NCBI GenBank assembly: GCA_013396755.1
Contig: VWZF01007063.1
Location: forward strand, 142,351-206,350
Length of the DNA: 64,000 bases
Source: Sclerurus mexicanus
Lineage: Eukaryota > Chordata > Aves > Passeriformes > Furnariidae
Direction of reading: 5' to 3'
This document shows positions 40,613 to 51,903 of the stretch, in pieces. Position 1 is the first letter of the stretch, and every line of letters starts with the position of its first letter. The notes below the pieces were generated by a model that did not search any database, was not told where the DNA came from, and saw only the letters and a program-made list of their open reading frames with translations. Position numbers and translations under genes: made by a program.

Positions 40613-40816
40613 CTTGTCTTATTTGTGGTGGTAGGAGTATGCTAATTTTTGCTTGTTGAGGGAAAGGCACATGGTTTCCCTTCAAAGAGCACTGAGGGAG
40701 TGGAAGCAAGCTCACACCTTCCTTCCAGCAACATCACGGTTGTATTTCTCACCTTTCATTGCTTTAGGGGTTTGAAGTGTCCTAGAGGATTTTGCAAATC
40801 CACAATGTTCACATTA

Positions 40817-42367
40817 ATATTTGGGGGTTTTTACTTATGTTTCGTCTCCATTTTTTTCCCTCTTTTCTTTTTTGGCTTGGTTGCAGAGGTGTCTCATGCT
40901 GCTTGTCAAGAGATGTTAGAATACAGGTTATTCCTCCCAAGAACACATGAGGTGTTGCATCAGCTCAGAATTTCTCCCTCAAGCCTCTCTGTATAGTTGT
41001 AGCTACTACAAGATAATTTTCTTCTGGTTGAACTGCCTTGTTGTCTTAGATGGCCAAGAAGTTACTGTGGCTGTTGTGGGAGGGATTAACCACCTTCAGC
41101 CAGCGTCATGGTTGTGTCTTTGTCAGTACAAAAGCTAAACGTTTAGGTTTCCTTAAATAAATAAATCCTCTTCCATGTGAAATGTGTTATTAAGTATTCT
41201 AAATGCTTTATGAAAAATATATGCATTTTTCACAGTGCTCTCTGTTAGTGTTCTCCGTAAATATTTTGGCAGTTGGAACAGCGTAACACTGGGGTAATGC
41301 AGTCAGATCACAGCAAAAGGATACAGGGTGTACTGGATGGGAAACGACAGACTGTCAAAAATATATTGTACATCTGTTTGAAATGTACCACTGAAATTTT
41401 TGTCGTTTTTACTTCATGGTTTTATAAAAAGAAGGGGAATTCAGTGAGCATTTTTTTCCCCACATATTTTTTGTTACCTTGTGTATTGAAGTTTGTTCTA
41501 CACACAGCAGCTTACTTTTGTGGTATTTCCTTCTATCCTTTATGATTTGTTTTTATTTTAAACTCTGTGGAATTGTGTGTTTTTATAAATTACATTATGT
41601 AGTCTCCAGTTTTGGCTGAAGCTGGCTTGGCATGGTATATATGAAAGCTGCAGGGAACATCAATTCTGTCACTATTTTTTTATATTGTTTCTTAGATCTT
41701 GAGACAATTATAATTGTTCCGACTTGTAATGAGTTTCAGCCAAAAGCATAGTAGAAAATCTGAGATCTGATCTTAGCAGGTCTTGCTGCTGCTTTATTTG
41801 TGACCACATTTTTTCCAATAAGTGGTCTGCAGCTGTGAAAACATCAGTAAAATTTAACGTCATCATACATTTGGTCAACCATAAATCTTGACGTTTGGAC
41901 TGCGTGACATTTTTGAAACATATTTTGTTATTAAAAGGGCACTATCAGAACCTGTTGTTTATAATGGTGTTCTGAAAGCTTTCCTTGCATTACAGGTTTT
42001 ATCTTTGCATTTGGCACATCTGCATATTTCCCCTTTTGAAGGTAGTTGAAATTAGTGTTACTATTTTTATTTCCTCATTTGTTTGACAACAAAAGAAATG
42101 TTTATGACTAAAAATAGCAACTATTGATTTTAACTTCCCATTGTGGGAGCGGACAAGTGGGGCCTTTTCAAAATAAACAGGAACAGTGAATGTGTTTCTG
42201 TTTCTGCCTTAACTATTTATGTAGACAGCTTCAAGATTTTCTGCTGCTGCTGAAGCACTTGACAGCTTGATAACAAAATGTGTATAATAATATAAATAAC
42301 AGCCTGTGTTGCTGGTGTGGTTTGGTTGCTTTTTTTCATTCCCATTTTGATTAAAGTTGTAACTGAT
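40817..42367 (+). repeat. 1,551-bp direct duplication, copy 1
   Basis: This copy matches 42,369-43,919 at a constant offset of 1,552 bases. The compared sequence and every open frame in it recur unchanged, apart from one substitution seen at 40,838 (T) against 42,390 (C). It ends exactly one base before the single N at 42,368. Content is AT-rich non-coding DNA. The start has a strong polypyrimidine tract followed by GCAG at about 40,882-40,885, resembling a splice acceptor. Confidence 0.97.
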
Positions 42368-42368
42368 N
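42368..42368. other. Single-N junction between duplicate copies
   Basis: One N lies exactly between the two 1,551-bp copies. A one-base gap is what assemblers write when the estimated distance between two contigs is zero or negative, meaning that they overlap. This position therefore marks a contig join. Confidence 0.9.
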
Positions 42369-43919
42369 ATATTTGGGGGTTTTTACTTACGTTTCGTCTC
42401 CATTTTTTTCCCTCTTTTCTTTTTTGGCTTGGTTGCAGAGGTGTCTCATGCTGCTTGTCAAGAGATGTTAGAATACAGGTTATTCCTCCCAAGAACACAT
42501 GAGGTGTTGCATCAGCTCAGAATTTCTCCCTCAAGCCTCTCTGTATAGTTGTAGCTACTACAAGATAATTTTCTTCTGGTTGAACTGCCTTGTTGTCTTA
42601 GATGGCCAAGAAGTTACTGTGGCTGTTGTGGGAGGGATTAACCACCTTCAGCCAGCGTCATGGTTGTGTCTTTGTCAGTACAAAAGCTAAACGTTTAGGT
42701 TTCCTTAAATAAATAAATCCTCTTCCATGTGAAATGTGTTATTAAGTATTCTAAATGCTTTATGAAAAATATATGCATTTTTCACAGTGCTCTCTGTTAG
42801 TGTTCTCCGTAAATATTTTGGCAGTTGGAACAGCGTAACACTGGGGTAATGCAGTCAGATCACAGCAAAAGGATACAGGGTGTACTGGATGGGAAACGAC
42901 AGACTGTCAAAAATATATTGTACATCTGTTTGAAATGTACCACTGAAATTTTTGTCGTTTTTACTTCATGGTTTTATAAAAAGAAGGGGAATTCAGTGAG
43001 CATTTTTTTCCCCACATATTTTTTGTTACCTTGTGTATTGAAGTTTGTTCTACACACAGCAGCTTACTTTTGTGGTATTTCCTTCTATCCTTTATGATTT
43101 GTTTTTATTTTAAACTCTGTGGAATTGTGTGTTTTTATAAATTACATTATGTAGTCTCCAGTTTTGGCTGAAGCTGGCTTGGCATGGTATATATGAAAGC
43201 TGCAGGGAACATCAATTCTGTCACTATTTTTTTATATTGTTTCTTAGATCTTGAGACAATTATAATTGTTCCGACTTGTAATGAGTTTCAGCCAAAAGCA
43301 TAGTAGAAAATCTGAGATCTGATCTTAGCAGGTCTTGCTGCTGCTTTATTTGTGACCACATTTTTTCCAATAAGTGGTCTGCAGCTGTGAAAACATCAGT
43401 AAAATTTAACGTCATCATACATTTGGTCAACCATAAATCTTGACGTTTGGACTGCGTGACATTTTTGAAACATATTTTGTTATTAAAAGGGCACTATCAG
43501 AACCTGTTGTTTATAATGGTGTTCTGAAAGCTTTCCTTGCATTACAGGTTTTATCTTTGCATTTGGCACATCTGCATATTTCCCCTTTTGAAGGTAGTTG
43601 AAATTAGTGTTACTATTTTTATTTCCTCATTTGTTTGACAACAAAAGAAATGTTTATGACTAAAAATAGCAACTATTGATTTTAACTTCCCATTGTGGGA
43701 GCGGACAAGTGGGGCCTTTTCAAAATAAACAGGAACAGTGAATGTGTTTCTGTTTCTGCCTTAACTATTTATGTAGACAGCTTCAAGATTTTCTGCTGCT
43801 GCTGAAGCACTTGACAGCTTGATAACAAAATGTGTATAATAATATAAATAACAGCCTGTGTTGCTGGTGTGGTTTGGTTGCTTTTTTTCATTCCCATTTT
43901 GATTAAAGTTGTAACTGAT
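42369..43919 (+). repeat. 1,551-bp direct duplication, copy 2
   Basis: Second copy, beginning immediately after the N and running to the point where copy 1 was cut, after which unique sequence (ATACAACACTCTCGCAG) follows. The breakpoints coincide with the contig join to the base, which favours an unmerged overlap or two haplotypes over a biological duplication. The single T/C difference would be allelic variation or a read error. Confidence 0.97.
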
Positions 43920-43935
43920 ATACAACACTCTCGCA

Positions 43936-44035
43936 GGGTACATCTGCACTGCTGTCAGCTGCGTCGCTCAGGCAGAGGTAGCTGAGCTGGCTTTACATGA
44001 GCGACTGCAAAGTATCTTGCTGTGGCACCAGAATT
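43936..44035 (+). repeat. Ancient sauropsid interspersed repeat, degraded
   Basis: The stretch starts AGGGTACATCTGCACTGCTG and continues with CTCAGGCAGAGGTAGCTGAG and CTGGCTTTACATGAGC. This resembles an old short repeat whose hallmark is a GGGTATGTCTACACTGCA start followed by alternating AGCTAGC-type motifs. I know it from crocodile, turtle and bird sequence, but I am not sure of its formal name. No coding content. Confidence 0.35.
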
Positions 44036-47000
44036 CAGTCCAGTGTGATTTCCCTGGTAGGGTGAGGACAGGAGGATCTTGAGTTCCTTTACCCTTTGTG
44101 TATTTGCTATAATTTGGTATAATTTAGTAAGATGCTCCTTTGTGTGTGTATTTTTGGAAGTCATGTTTTTTCAAAGAGTGGTTGTTGCATTGTCAAACAC
44201 ATGCAAATGTTATCTTCAGCCACCACAGAGGGCTCATCCCAAGGGACAAGCTTATTTTTCTTCAGGGACTCATTTCCATTTTTGTGTTTTAAGGTTTGCC
44301 ACTCTGGAAAGGCCCTCACCAAAAGTGCAGGTAGTGGGGCATTTTTCCTAGCCAGGGATAACTCACCAGGTGTGGGGGTTTTGAGAGTTCTCCCCCTCCC
44401 CTCTAAACACAGGGGTATTTTGCAATTTGCTATTTAACTACATCACTCTGCTGATGATATTTTCTGCTTCGTGGTGGTTTGTGAACATTGGCTGAGAGAT
44501 TTGAGGAGGATCTTATTCTTTTGTTTTAGAATGTCTGGTTTGGTATTTTGATTTGATGCTGTTGACAAGGGATGCCCGAAGCATTTGGAGTAATGTATTG
44601 AACAGCCAGAAACATATTATACATTCAGAACAGCTAAAAATTCTTTGAAGGAAAATGAACCAGTAACAAATAATTCCCTAGTAGCAGTCTGTATTTAAAT
44701 AGGCTAGAATGTGTACTGGGAGGATTGGTTTAGTAATTTTTCTCCTGACACACAAAGATAACCTTACCAGGATTAACTCACCTTGGATTACCTCAGTCAG
44801 TCACTACAGTTAACAGTAGGATGAATGGTAAATTCTTTGACACCAGTGAACAGGTATAAAAAATAACTTCAGATTTTCACTGGTGGCTAAAGACAGCAAT
44901 CAAAAGGCAAAAAAACAGTATTAAATCACAATAATTAAGCTTTTAGTCATGTGTCTGTGGAGGTTCTGCCCAAAAAAACTTTTCAAAAGGACAGGATTGT
45001 TTAAATGATTTATGGACTTTCAGTACTTTTTTTTAAATTACAGAAACATTGATAGTTTTAAAAATTAATTTTCCAGATTATGTGCTTTCTCTCCCATAGT
45101 TCCTCATCAGTGATTTGTAACAGTATTTCTTGTCTGATATCTTATCTGTGCTGCTTGTAGTGGGCAGTGGTTCTCCCACCCCGTCCTTATGAGCAGTAAC
45201 AAGGATGGTAATGCATTGGCATGGAAGTTGCTGCTGAGAATGTTGTTCTAGGTGATGAAATAGTTCATGGGGAACTTCATCTTGCCCTATAAACTGTTGG
45301 GTTTTGATGTGCAGATTAGAGAGTCTTATCTGCAACACTGGGTTACAGCAGCTTGCCTATCTCATCACTTTAAACTGCAAACTTTAGCTGGTCAAAGAGG
45401 ATGTTTCTAGTGCTAGACGACCTTTAAATGTGTAGAAGGAGATTATAGGTGACTGAGTGCAAGGCACCTAAAGTTATTTTTAAATTCATTTTTGTAATCA
45501 TGCATAGCTTATATATTGCTGTAAAACCATCCTATAGACTAAGACTAAAGCAGCTTTTCCCAGAGGTCCTTCTTGCCTTTTGTAATTCCCAGAAGGAGAT
45601 GAACCTCAGCATCAGTGTGTGAGCTGTGCTGGGCCTGTTGACACCATGTGGGTTAGAAAGCTGCATACTGTAGTAAACCAGGTATATGCTGGGAGCAAGA
45701 GAAAATTCCAGGCTTTTGCTAACATGGTGGATGTGGTCTGATACCTGAAGAATTAATTTGGGTAAAATTCTTAGAAGTTGTTTTCCAGAATATTCAATTT
45801 TTTTGCTAATAGCCTGTTCCTTACAGTGTGAGATGTAAGCAGTGGGAGGGAGAAAAAAGACTTTTGATGCACCTCTGTTTGCAAGGGTACTGCTGTGATC
45901 TGGAATGGTGGAGGACGGTCGTGCAGGTAGTGGAGAGTGTTATGGGAGGGTCTTAGTTGTTACTAAGAGGTGCTGGAAGATAGCTTGATGAGAATAAAAT
46001 TACTGTACCTTGAACTTTCATATGCTTTTCTTTCTGGTACAGTGCTAAATTCCTCATGCTATGCTGATGAAGTGAATCTGGGGTGACCTTGTAAAATACT
46101 AGCATTTTGCTTTACTAAGAGGGATGCTCAGTAAGATGTTGACTGACTGACCAGTAGTATGTGATTTATATAGTGGTGGTCATTATAAATACTAAAGTAC
46201 CCTATGTACTGAACATTGTGAGAGAAAGAGATGGATGGGTATTAATTCAGTTTCCAAAACATCAATATCAGTTATAATTCATCTCTCACTGCTTCTAAAA
46301 AAACTCAAGTTCAACAGGTTTCAGACATCACTGGTGGCTTCAGGAAAACATTCATATTTTTTCTAGTTATTAAGAAATGTCTTTCAGTAATTGTATAATA
46401 TTAGCATTTAGATCTATTGTTTTCTCCCTAACTAGGGCATGTAGCTTCAATTATGTCAACATTACTGACTGTGGGAGTACTTCTTTTTATGCTGCATGAA
46501 TTATTGCTAATAAAACAAAAGCAAACTAACGTCATGCTCTTAACTGTATGAAGGAAGCCTTCGTTTATTCCATTCTTGTTCTGATGAGACGTTTTAGCTG
46601 AGACTGATTTGTTTACAGTAGGGAAAAATAATTTTTCATAGTGAAGTACATGTGAAAGTACTCTAGTACTTAATTAGAGGAAATAAAACTAGTCTGTCCA
46701 CTGAACGTTCTTTGTTGCTCTCAGTGTTGTTTCCTCAGACTCGTGTGGTTTTTCAGCTAGTCCCAGAATTTTCAGTATATTTTGCAGTTCAGCAGCAGCA
46801 GGGGGAGTAGTGTAGCTTTATTTGGGGGCTCTCCTTGACCAGCACGAGAGTGAGTTGATTATTAGCCCGGGACGGTGCTGGCCAGGCTCAAAAATTAGTG
46901 CATGTCAGGAAATCTTCTGCTCTGCTCTCCCTAGGTGAGCTGGAAGCAGGATTCTGCAATCTTTGCCTTGTTGCACTTCTCTAAAGCCCAAGTCCTGCAG

Positions 47001-47045
47001 ATGTAGGAGTTTATCCGCTACAAGCAAGTTGTGATCGGGTCCCAT
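44036..47045. other. Non-coding stretch upstream of the recognised gene
   Basis: No exon with convincing splice sites was found here. If the downstream gene starts near 38.6-39.4 kb, this is part of an early intron. The sequence is AT-rich with no recognisable complete repeat. Frames of 60-101 codons overlap one another and are not supported as genes. Confidence 0.5.
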
Positions 47046-47332
47046 CACGAGGCTGGAAGGGATTTTGGGACGTGCACTGGTTCAGCTGCTTGCTCAGAAC
47101 TGGGCTTTGTCCAGTATTGGTCTCAAAAGCTTGCAAGGGTGGGGATTCCTTCACCTTTCTGGGTTACCTGTTCTAATGTTTAATTATTTCCATATTGAAA
47201 TATTTTTCCTAAAGCTGTCCCATTGTAGGTCCCCTTTCAAGTGAAATACTCCATTTTGTGACCATTGTCCCTTGTTCTCCTGCCATGCACCTCTCTGAAG
47301 ACTCTGCCTCATCTCACATTTTATAATGTGCT
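47046..47332 (-). mobile_element. Old CR1 LINE relic, reverse orientation
   Basis: Read on the minus strand this is a worn CR1 3' region. On the + strand it shows TCACGAGGCTGGAAGGGATT (the reversed CR1 end), GGGGATTCCTTCACCTTTCT, GGGTTACCTGTTCTAATG, ATTGAAATATTTTTCCTAAAG and ACCATTGTCCCTTGTTCTCC in the expected order. Divergence is far higher than in the copy at 39,428, so it is a much older insertion. No reverse transcriptase frame survives. Confidence 0.7.
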
Positions 47333-48167
47333 TTGACACCTCACTTTGTCACCTACATATTTTATCGTGAAACAGTTTTTCTTGTTTGGTTTTTTCCTAC
47401 TGTTTTATGTATTTCATAGATTTCACATTGAAATTTCTGCTCAAATCTTTCTTGGTCAGTGATCACACAAAATAAAATATCATCAAATATTCCTATTTTT
47501 TGTAAGACCATTGCATTGTTAGTGCTCATTTTATTATCCCCTATAGCATGTACATCCTTGTATTTCCTATAAGGAACTGCCTTCTGTGTTATGAATACAC
47601 TGAGCTTCCCTGTAACAGGAGTGTCAGATCCTTGTGTGTGTATCATTCTGTTGTAGCAAACATCTTGGTCTTTTTTTTGGCTAGGGAAGGAGTCAGCATA
47701 GACAGCAAATTTGAAAATGCAATCAAGTGCAGGGTGGAGAGTAAATAGCATGGTAATATGTGGTATTCTGATAATACGTTAAGGAGAAACTAATTTTAAA
47801 ATTTAATTATTGTGCAATTCAGTATGATGTTGGTCAAATTTAGATTCATGGATTTTTTTGCACCTTTAAATCTCTATTGTTTTTACTTGTAAGTTAATTT
47901 AATCTTGCACTGCACGTACTATGTCACTGTGTTCCCACATGAATTTAAGATAAAAATAGTATTTTCCATGTATTGGCCCAGCTTTTCTCTAGTGTGAATG
48001 TGTCAAGGTATTGTGTTACTGCCATATAATTATAGCTGTCTTACATTTTTGGCATTTTTTGAATTAAGCCCTTGCATACTTCCTCACTATAAAAATGTTA
48101 TTTAGGTAAGTTACCGACATAAGAAAATAAACATTTTAATATTATATTCCCACATACATGTTTGTAG
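47333..48167. other. Non-coding stretch ending in splice acceptor
   Basis: AT-rich intron-like sequence. A 129-codon open frame on the minus strand (47,362-47,751) has no recognisable domain and no codon signature and is treated as chance. The last bases, TACATGTTTGTAG at 48,155-48,167, form the 3' splice site for the first visible exon. Confidence 0.55.
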
Positions 48168-48380
48168 GAAGAAGACCAAGATCAGGGTTCCATATGTGAG
48201 AAGGAAGAAGACCAAGATCAGGGTGCCATGGGTGAAGAGGAAGAAAACCAAGATCAGGGTGCTGTGGATGGAGAAGAAGACCAAGATCAAGGTGCCATGG
48301 GTGAAGAGGAAGGAAACCAAGATCAGAGTGCTGTGGGTGGAGAAGAAGACGATGAAGATCAGGGTGCCACAGGTGGACAG
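48168..48380 (+). repeat. In-frame coding minisatellite (six units)
   Basis: Six tandem units start at 48,168, 48,204, 48,240, 48,273, 48,309 and 48,342 with lengths 36, 36, 33, 36, 33 and 39 bp. All lengths are multiples of three, so the reading frame is kept. Units share GAAGAAGACCAAGATCAGGG. Units 2+3 and 4+5 form a 69-bp higher-order repeat: the 36-bp type encodes EEDQDQGAMGEE and the 33-bp type EENQDQGAVDG or a variant. The array has no stop in other frames, which explains the long shadow frames on both strands. Confidence 0.95.
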
Positions 48381-48460
48381 GAAGAGAAAGAACATAGGCC
48401 ATTTCTTTCTCTTTCCCAAATTACTGCTTTGTTAGAAGAAAATCTAGGAGGAGTGGAAAA
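48168..48460 (+). CDS. CABCOCO1: CABCOCO1-like exon A: acidic repeat and start of CLAMP-like region
   Basis: This internal exon encodes 97 codons plus two bases. It enters in phase 0 after TTTGTAG and leaves in phase 2 at AAAA|GTAAGT. Residues 1-71 are an acidic repeat of EEDQDQGAMGEE-like units, followed by a charged linker. The last part reads FLSLSQITALLEENLGGVE, an amphipathic stretch like the start of the globular region in the C10orf107/CABCOCO1 family. That family is ciliary or sperm-flagellar and related to the flagellar C1a-32 (CLAMP) proteins; calcium binding is part of its name. An ATG at 48,228 exists but the frame is open back to the acceptor, so the true start is probably in an upstream exon that was not found. 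Family assignment comes from remembered similarity, mainly in the next exons. Confidence 0.75.
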
Positions 48461-51331
48461 GTAAGTAGCAATAACAACAGTGCTAGAACAAATATAATAA
48501 TGAAATAAAAACGACAGTCTATTTGTTAGATTACTTTTGTGATGGTTGTTAGGGTTTAATTGTTCACTTAATTCATTAATATTTAGTATGATTCCCAAAA
48601 GATGGAAGAAATACTGTTGATCTCAGATCCAGTCTGTTTTATTGTATGTCCTATGTTTCTTGGTTTTGCTTTGACTCCTTTTTTTCCACTTGTATTTCAC
48701 ATTGATGTGGTTTCCGAATTCACAATAGCTTTCAGTATGCTGTAAATGAAATACTAAGGTGTAAATAAGAACAGGCCAATACTGAACTTTTTTTTTAATG
48801 AGTCTCAGTACCTTTTTTTGCTAAAACATTTAAGATTCTGTACTGTAACATGAGTTTCTGAAAAATCAAAACGGTCTTAAAAGTTCAGAAAGGGATGGAA
48901 AGCTTAAGAAGGTATTAGTAGGTCCCCATTATGGTGCACTGGGGAAATAGGAGGCAGCCAAAGACTTCTGATGTAAGCCAGTCTTGTCTTTCCTGTAGCA
49001 ACACTCTCCCTTGTTATTAGTGTTTAATAGCAGCTAAATTTAGGAGGCCAGCAGTTCAGCCTGAGACTCCAGACTTGTATTTTAAAGATGGAACTTTTCA
49101 GAAGTGCTCAAATTATTTAGGAGCCCCCGCGTCCACTGGCACATTGTTAGTGTGTGGAAAGCCAAAGGGCTGGGCCACTGGTCTAGTTTGGGAAGGAAGG
49201 GGTGGGGGAGATGTAAAATCCAACTTTGTTCCTCTGAATAGGTAACCAGTTAAGAGATTAAAATATTACCCCTGAAATATATTCTGCTCCTCCTACTTGT
49301 CACTATTTGGAGTTAAAAACACTCTTTCTGGAATTTTTTTTTTTTTAAAGAAAATTGGAAAGAAAATTTGCTACCATCAAATAATAACACAAAAATTCTT
49401 TCCTTTCCTGTTTTCTCTTGCACAATAGGCCTCTTTAAATTTAGAGGAGACTGAAGTGTACAACTCACCGGAGACTAAAATGTGCTTAACGACGCAATTC
49501 GTTGTGAAACTTTCTCATTAAGACTAAAAGGAAAAGCACTGAAAGACCATGGTCTCTTTCTTAGTCTCAGCTGATCGCATATGTGCTTGTATAGACACGC
49601 TGTACAAGGGGAACGTAAAGTACATGCTGCATCTGACTCAAAAGAGGATAGTTACAGGGTGTCTTTTGCACTCTAAGCAGTTTAGCAGCATCAGTAAAAA
49701 TTTGTTTACCACAGTGCATCGTGTCTCTTTGCAAGAGCAGTTTGAAGGCCACAGATAAGGTTAGAATAGATCCGATCCAGTAGGAGTATTTTGAAGTTCT
49801 GCATTCCCATCTATCAGAGAGTTTTATACCACTGTCCATCTTTGTAGGACTTGAGCACCTTCCATGAAGAAAGAGAAAGCAGTCAGGGTAACTAGGATAT
49901 CTGACTGCCCCATCATTTCCCAGTCATGTACAGACACTGTTGTCAGTGATGTGCCTTACAGAATATTGAAAAGATGAGTACTGGCATTGTTAGCAGAATC
50001 AGAGAAAATCTAAATCCCTGAGAAGCTCTGATTATGAAAACACAGAGTTGGCAGAAGCTTCAGAAAGAGAGGATATGGACTGTTTCAAACATTGGAAAGT
50101 TCAGCTGGCCATGTTCCACTTCTATTTCAGGACACAGTTAAGTGTTTTTAACCGACTTGCATGTGTGCAGCCGTACAAATTTGTTATGGAGAACAAAGGA
50201 ATACATGTTTTAAACAAAACTGATTGGATTATATGCTTTACTCTGTTAGCTATTGAGGCTTTAATTAAAAAAAGAAACTCATCTAATTTGACAGCGTATC
50301 TGTACAGTCTCAGTGAAACTCCTGAAAATCTGATGGTTCCTTATCAGTAGGTCTGGGATTTAATGTCCTCCTTAGGAAGGCTTGAGAAGGAAGACTTTGC
50401 CTGTTTACAGGGAGTAGAAACTGTGATCACTGGCATCTGAATCATCAGAGTTAAGAAGCCAAGGATTGCTTTAGTGTAAAACTTCACTACCTGAGACATG
50501 GCTGAAGTTGTACTGGAAGAACTGCAAAAAAACATCCTAGCCCAAATCGCCCCTCTTCATGTGGAAAAATGCACACGGTTATTATAAAAGACCTAACTAA
50601 TTCCGTGTTTGGATAGAGTAGACATAAATGTGTCAGCAGCACATGTGGCCTCCCTACAAGGGAGCGTATTTTTTCATAAATTTTGCATGTTAAAGTAAGT
50701 GGAAAAATGTTCATCATGTGCCAGTAAAACAGGATGAGGCTCTTTTTAAATATCTTGACCATTATGAAAGTGCAATTTAATTTCTAAATATTTTAGCTGC
50801 TTTCGGTAATTAGTTATTATATTATTTACATTAATTTTCAAATGTGATTTTTCTTCAGAAGAAAAATAATCTCGAAATGGAAACCTTGAAACAGAAACAT
50901 GATCTTATTATTACTGTAAAACTATCTCAATCAGAGTGAAAGAGTGGTAGGAGAAAGTGGAGAATAATTGTTTCATTTTATCCTACAAACCACTTCCTGA
51001 TGGAACACTGTTTTTTCTCTGGGATTTTCAGTGTATTTCTCTTTGGTTTTGTAATGGTCTTATTTTTGTTCTTTCATCAGTCTTATCTTAAGACTTAAAT
51101 AGTGTCTGCTGAAACCTGTAAGTGGTTGTTTACTTTTTGCAGCTGATAGGTTCTCATCTAGAAATTAATGTAGCTAAGGTCAAGACATTATGTGTATCAT
51201 GTATATATAAATAGTATAGTAAATAATAACAAATATTATGGATGTAATCACAAGCAGACTAAGTTAAACTTTGGAATCTGTAATTTATTTTTTAATTCCA
51301 CTATTTTACTCTACAATTTTTTTTTTTTTAG
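48461..51331 (+). other. Intron between CABCOCO1-like exons A and B
   Basis: Starts GTAAGT and ends with a long T run followed by TTTAG, both good U2-type sites; phase 2. A segment at about 49,085-49,135 (TTTTCAGAAGTGCTCAAA, then TTAGGAGCC) looks like debris of an old amniote repeat. A 100-codon + strand frame at 50,048-50,350 has no flanking splice signals and no recognised domain, so it is not called as a gene. Confidence 0.75.
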
Positions 51332-51501
51332 TATGTTGGAAGAATTTCTGAATTTTACACGATTAAAGACATCTTGGAGAAAATCTATTTTAATTGATTA
51401 TTATAGTGCGGGATTTTTGTGGGCTAAAGAAATGAACTTCAGTCTTATGCAGCTCTCAGTATTCATGGATCTATTAAATTTCATCTTGGAGAACATCAGT
51501 G
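51332..51501 (+). CDS. CABCOCO1: CABCOCO1-like exon B: core of CLAMP-like domain
   Basis: A 170-base exon, entering in phase 2 and leaving in phase 1 at CAGTG|GTAAGT. It encodes MLEEFLNFTRLKTSWRKS, then ILIDYYSAGFLWAKEMNF and SLMQLSVFMDLLNFILENIS. The LIDYY, GFLWAKE and MQLSVFM segments are the most diagnostic part of the gene: they match what I recall of the conserved core of the C10orf107/CABCOCO1 group in the CLAMP (C1a-32-like) family. The conserved tryptophans and the alternating hydrophobic pattern suggest packed helices. No signal peptide or membrane span is seen, in keeping with a cytoplasmic or axonemal protein. The internal ATG at 51,333 could mimic a start, but the frame continues from exon A. 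Confidence 0.85.
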
Positions 51502-51849
51502 GTAAGTATAATTAAGAATTGTAAAATAAATATCTGAAGTGGAAGGCAAGACTGTTTTCCAGTCATTTTAATAAAGCCATTTTTAATAACAAATAATTGT
51601 TAAATTATTTATTTTCCTCTTGAATGTTGGCATGCTAGACCCTGTGACTGAAAATAATTCTTATTGGCAGATGTTAAAACTTTCATTAGAGAAAACTGTA
51701 GTCTTTTGAGCAGAATATCCCTCATTCTTTGTTTGTACAGTATGTGGTACAAATGGGCCAGGTCCTGAAGAAACCTTTTCTTTGCTATGGTAAAATAAAT
51801 AATAATTACAGTAGTGTGAGAGCAAGGAACTCCTAAATTCCAATTCCAG

Positions 51850-51903
51850 CTGTCTCAGTGACTGACTCACTGTAGCCTTGGGCACATTTCTCTGCTGTTT
51901 GAG
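51850..51903 (+). repeat. Possible ancient MIR-type SINE fragment
   Basis: The stretch CACTGTAGCCTTGGGCACAT followed by TTCTCTGCTGTTTGA resembles the MIR core block (tgaccttgggcaagtcactt...) found across amniotes. The match is short and worn, so this is tentative. Confidence 0.3.

Noticed and set aside
47362..47751. 129-codon minus-strand open frame, the longest gap-free frame in the window
   Set aside because: No recognised domain, no splice or promoter context, AT-rich intron location next to an old CR1 relic; about the length expected by chance in 64 kb.
48111..48435. Long frames on the minus strand (86 and 102 codons) and in a second + register over the coding minisatellite
   Set aside because: The repeat units are multiples of three and stop-free, so several registers stay open. 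The frame continuing through the spliced exons B-D is the supported one.
50048..50350. 100-codon + strand frame between exons A and B
   Set aside because: No acceptor or donor at suitable places, no recognised domain, and exons A and B already join in phase without it.
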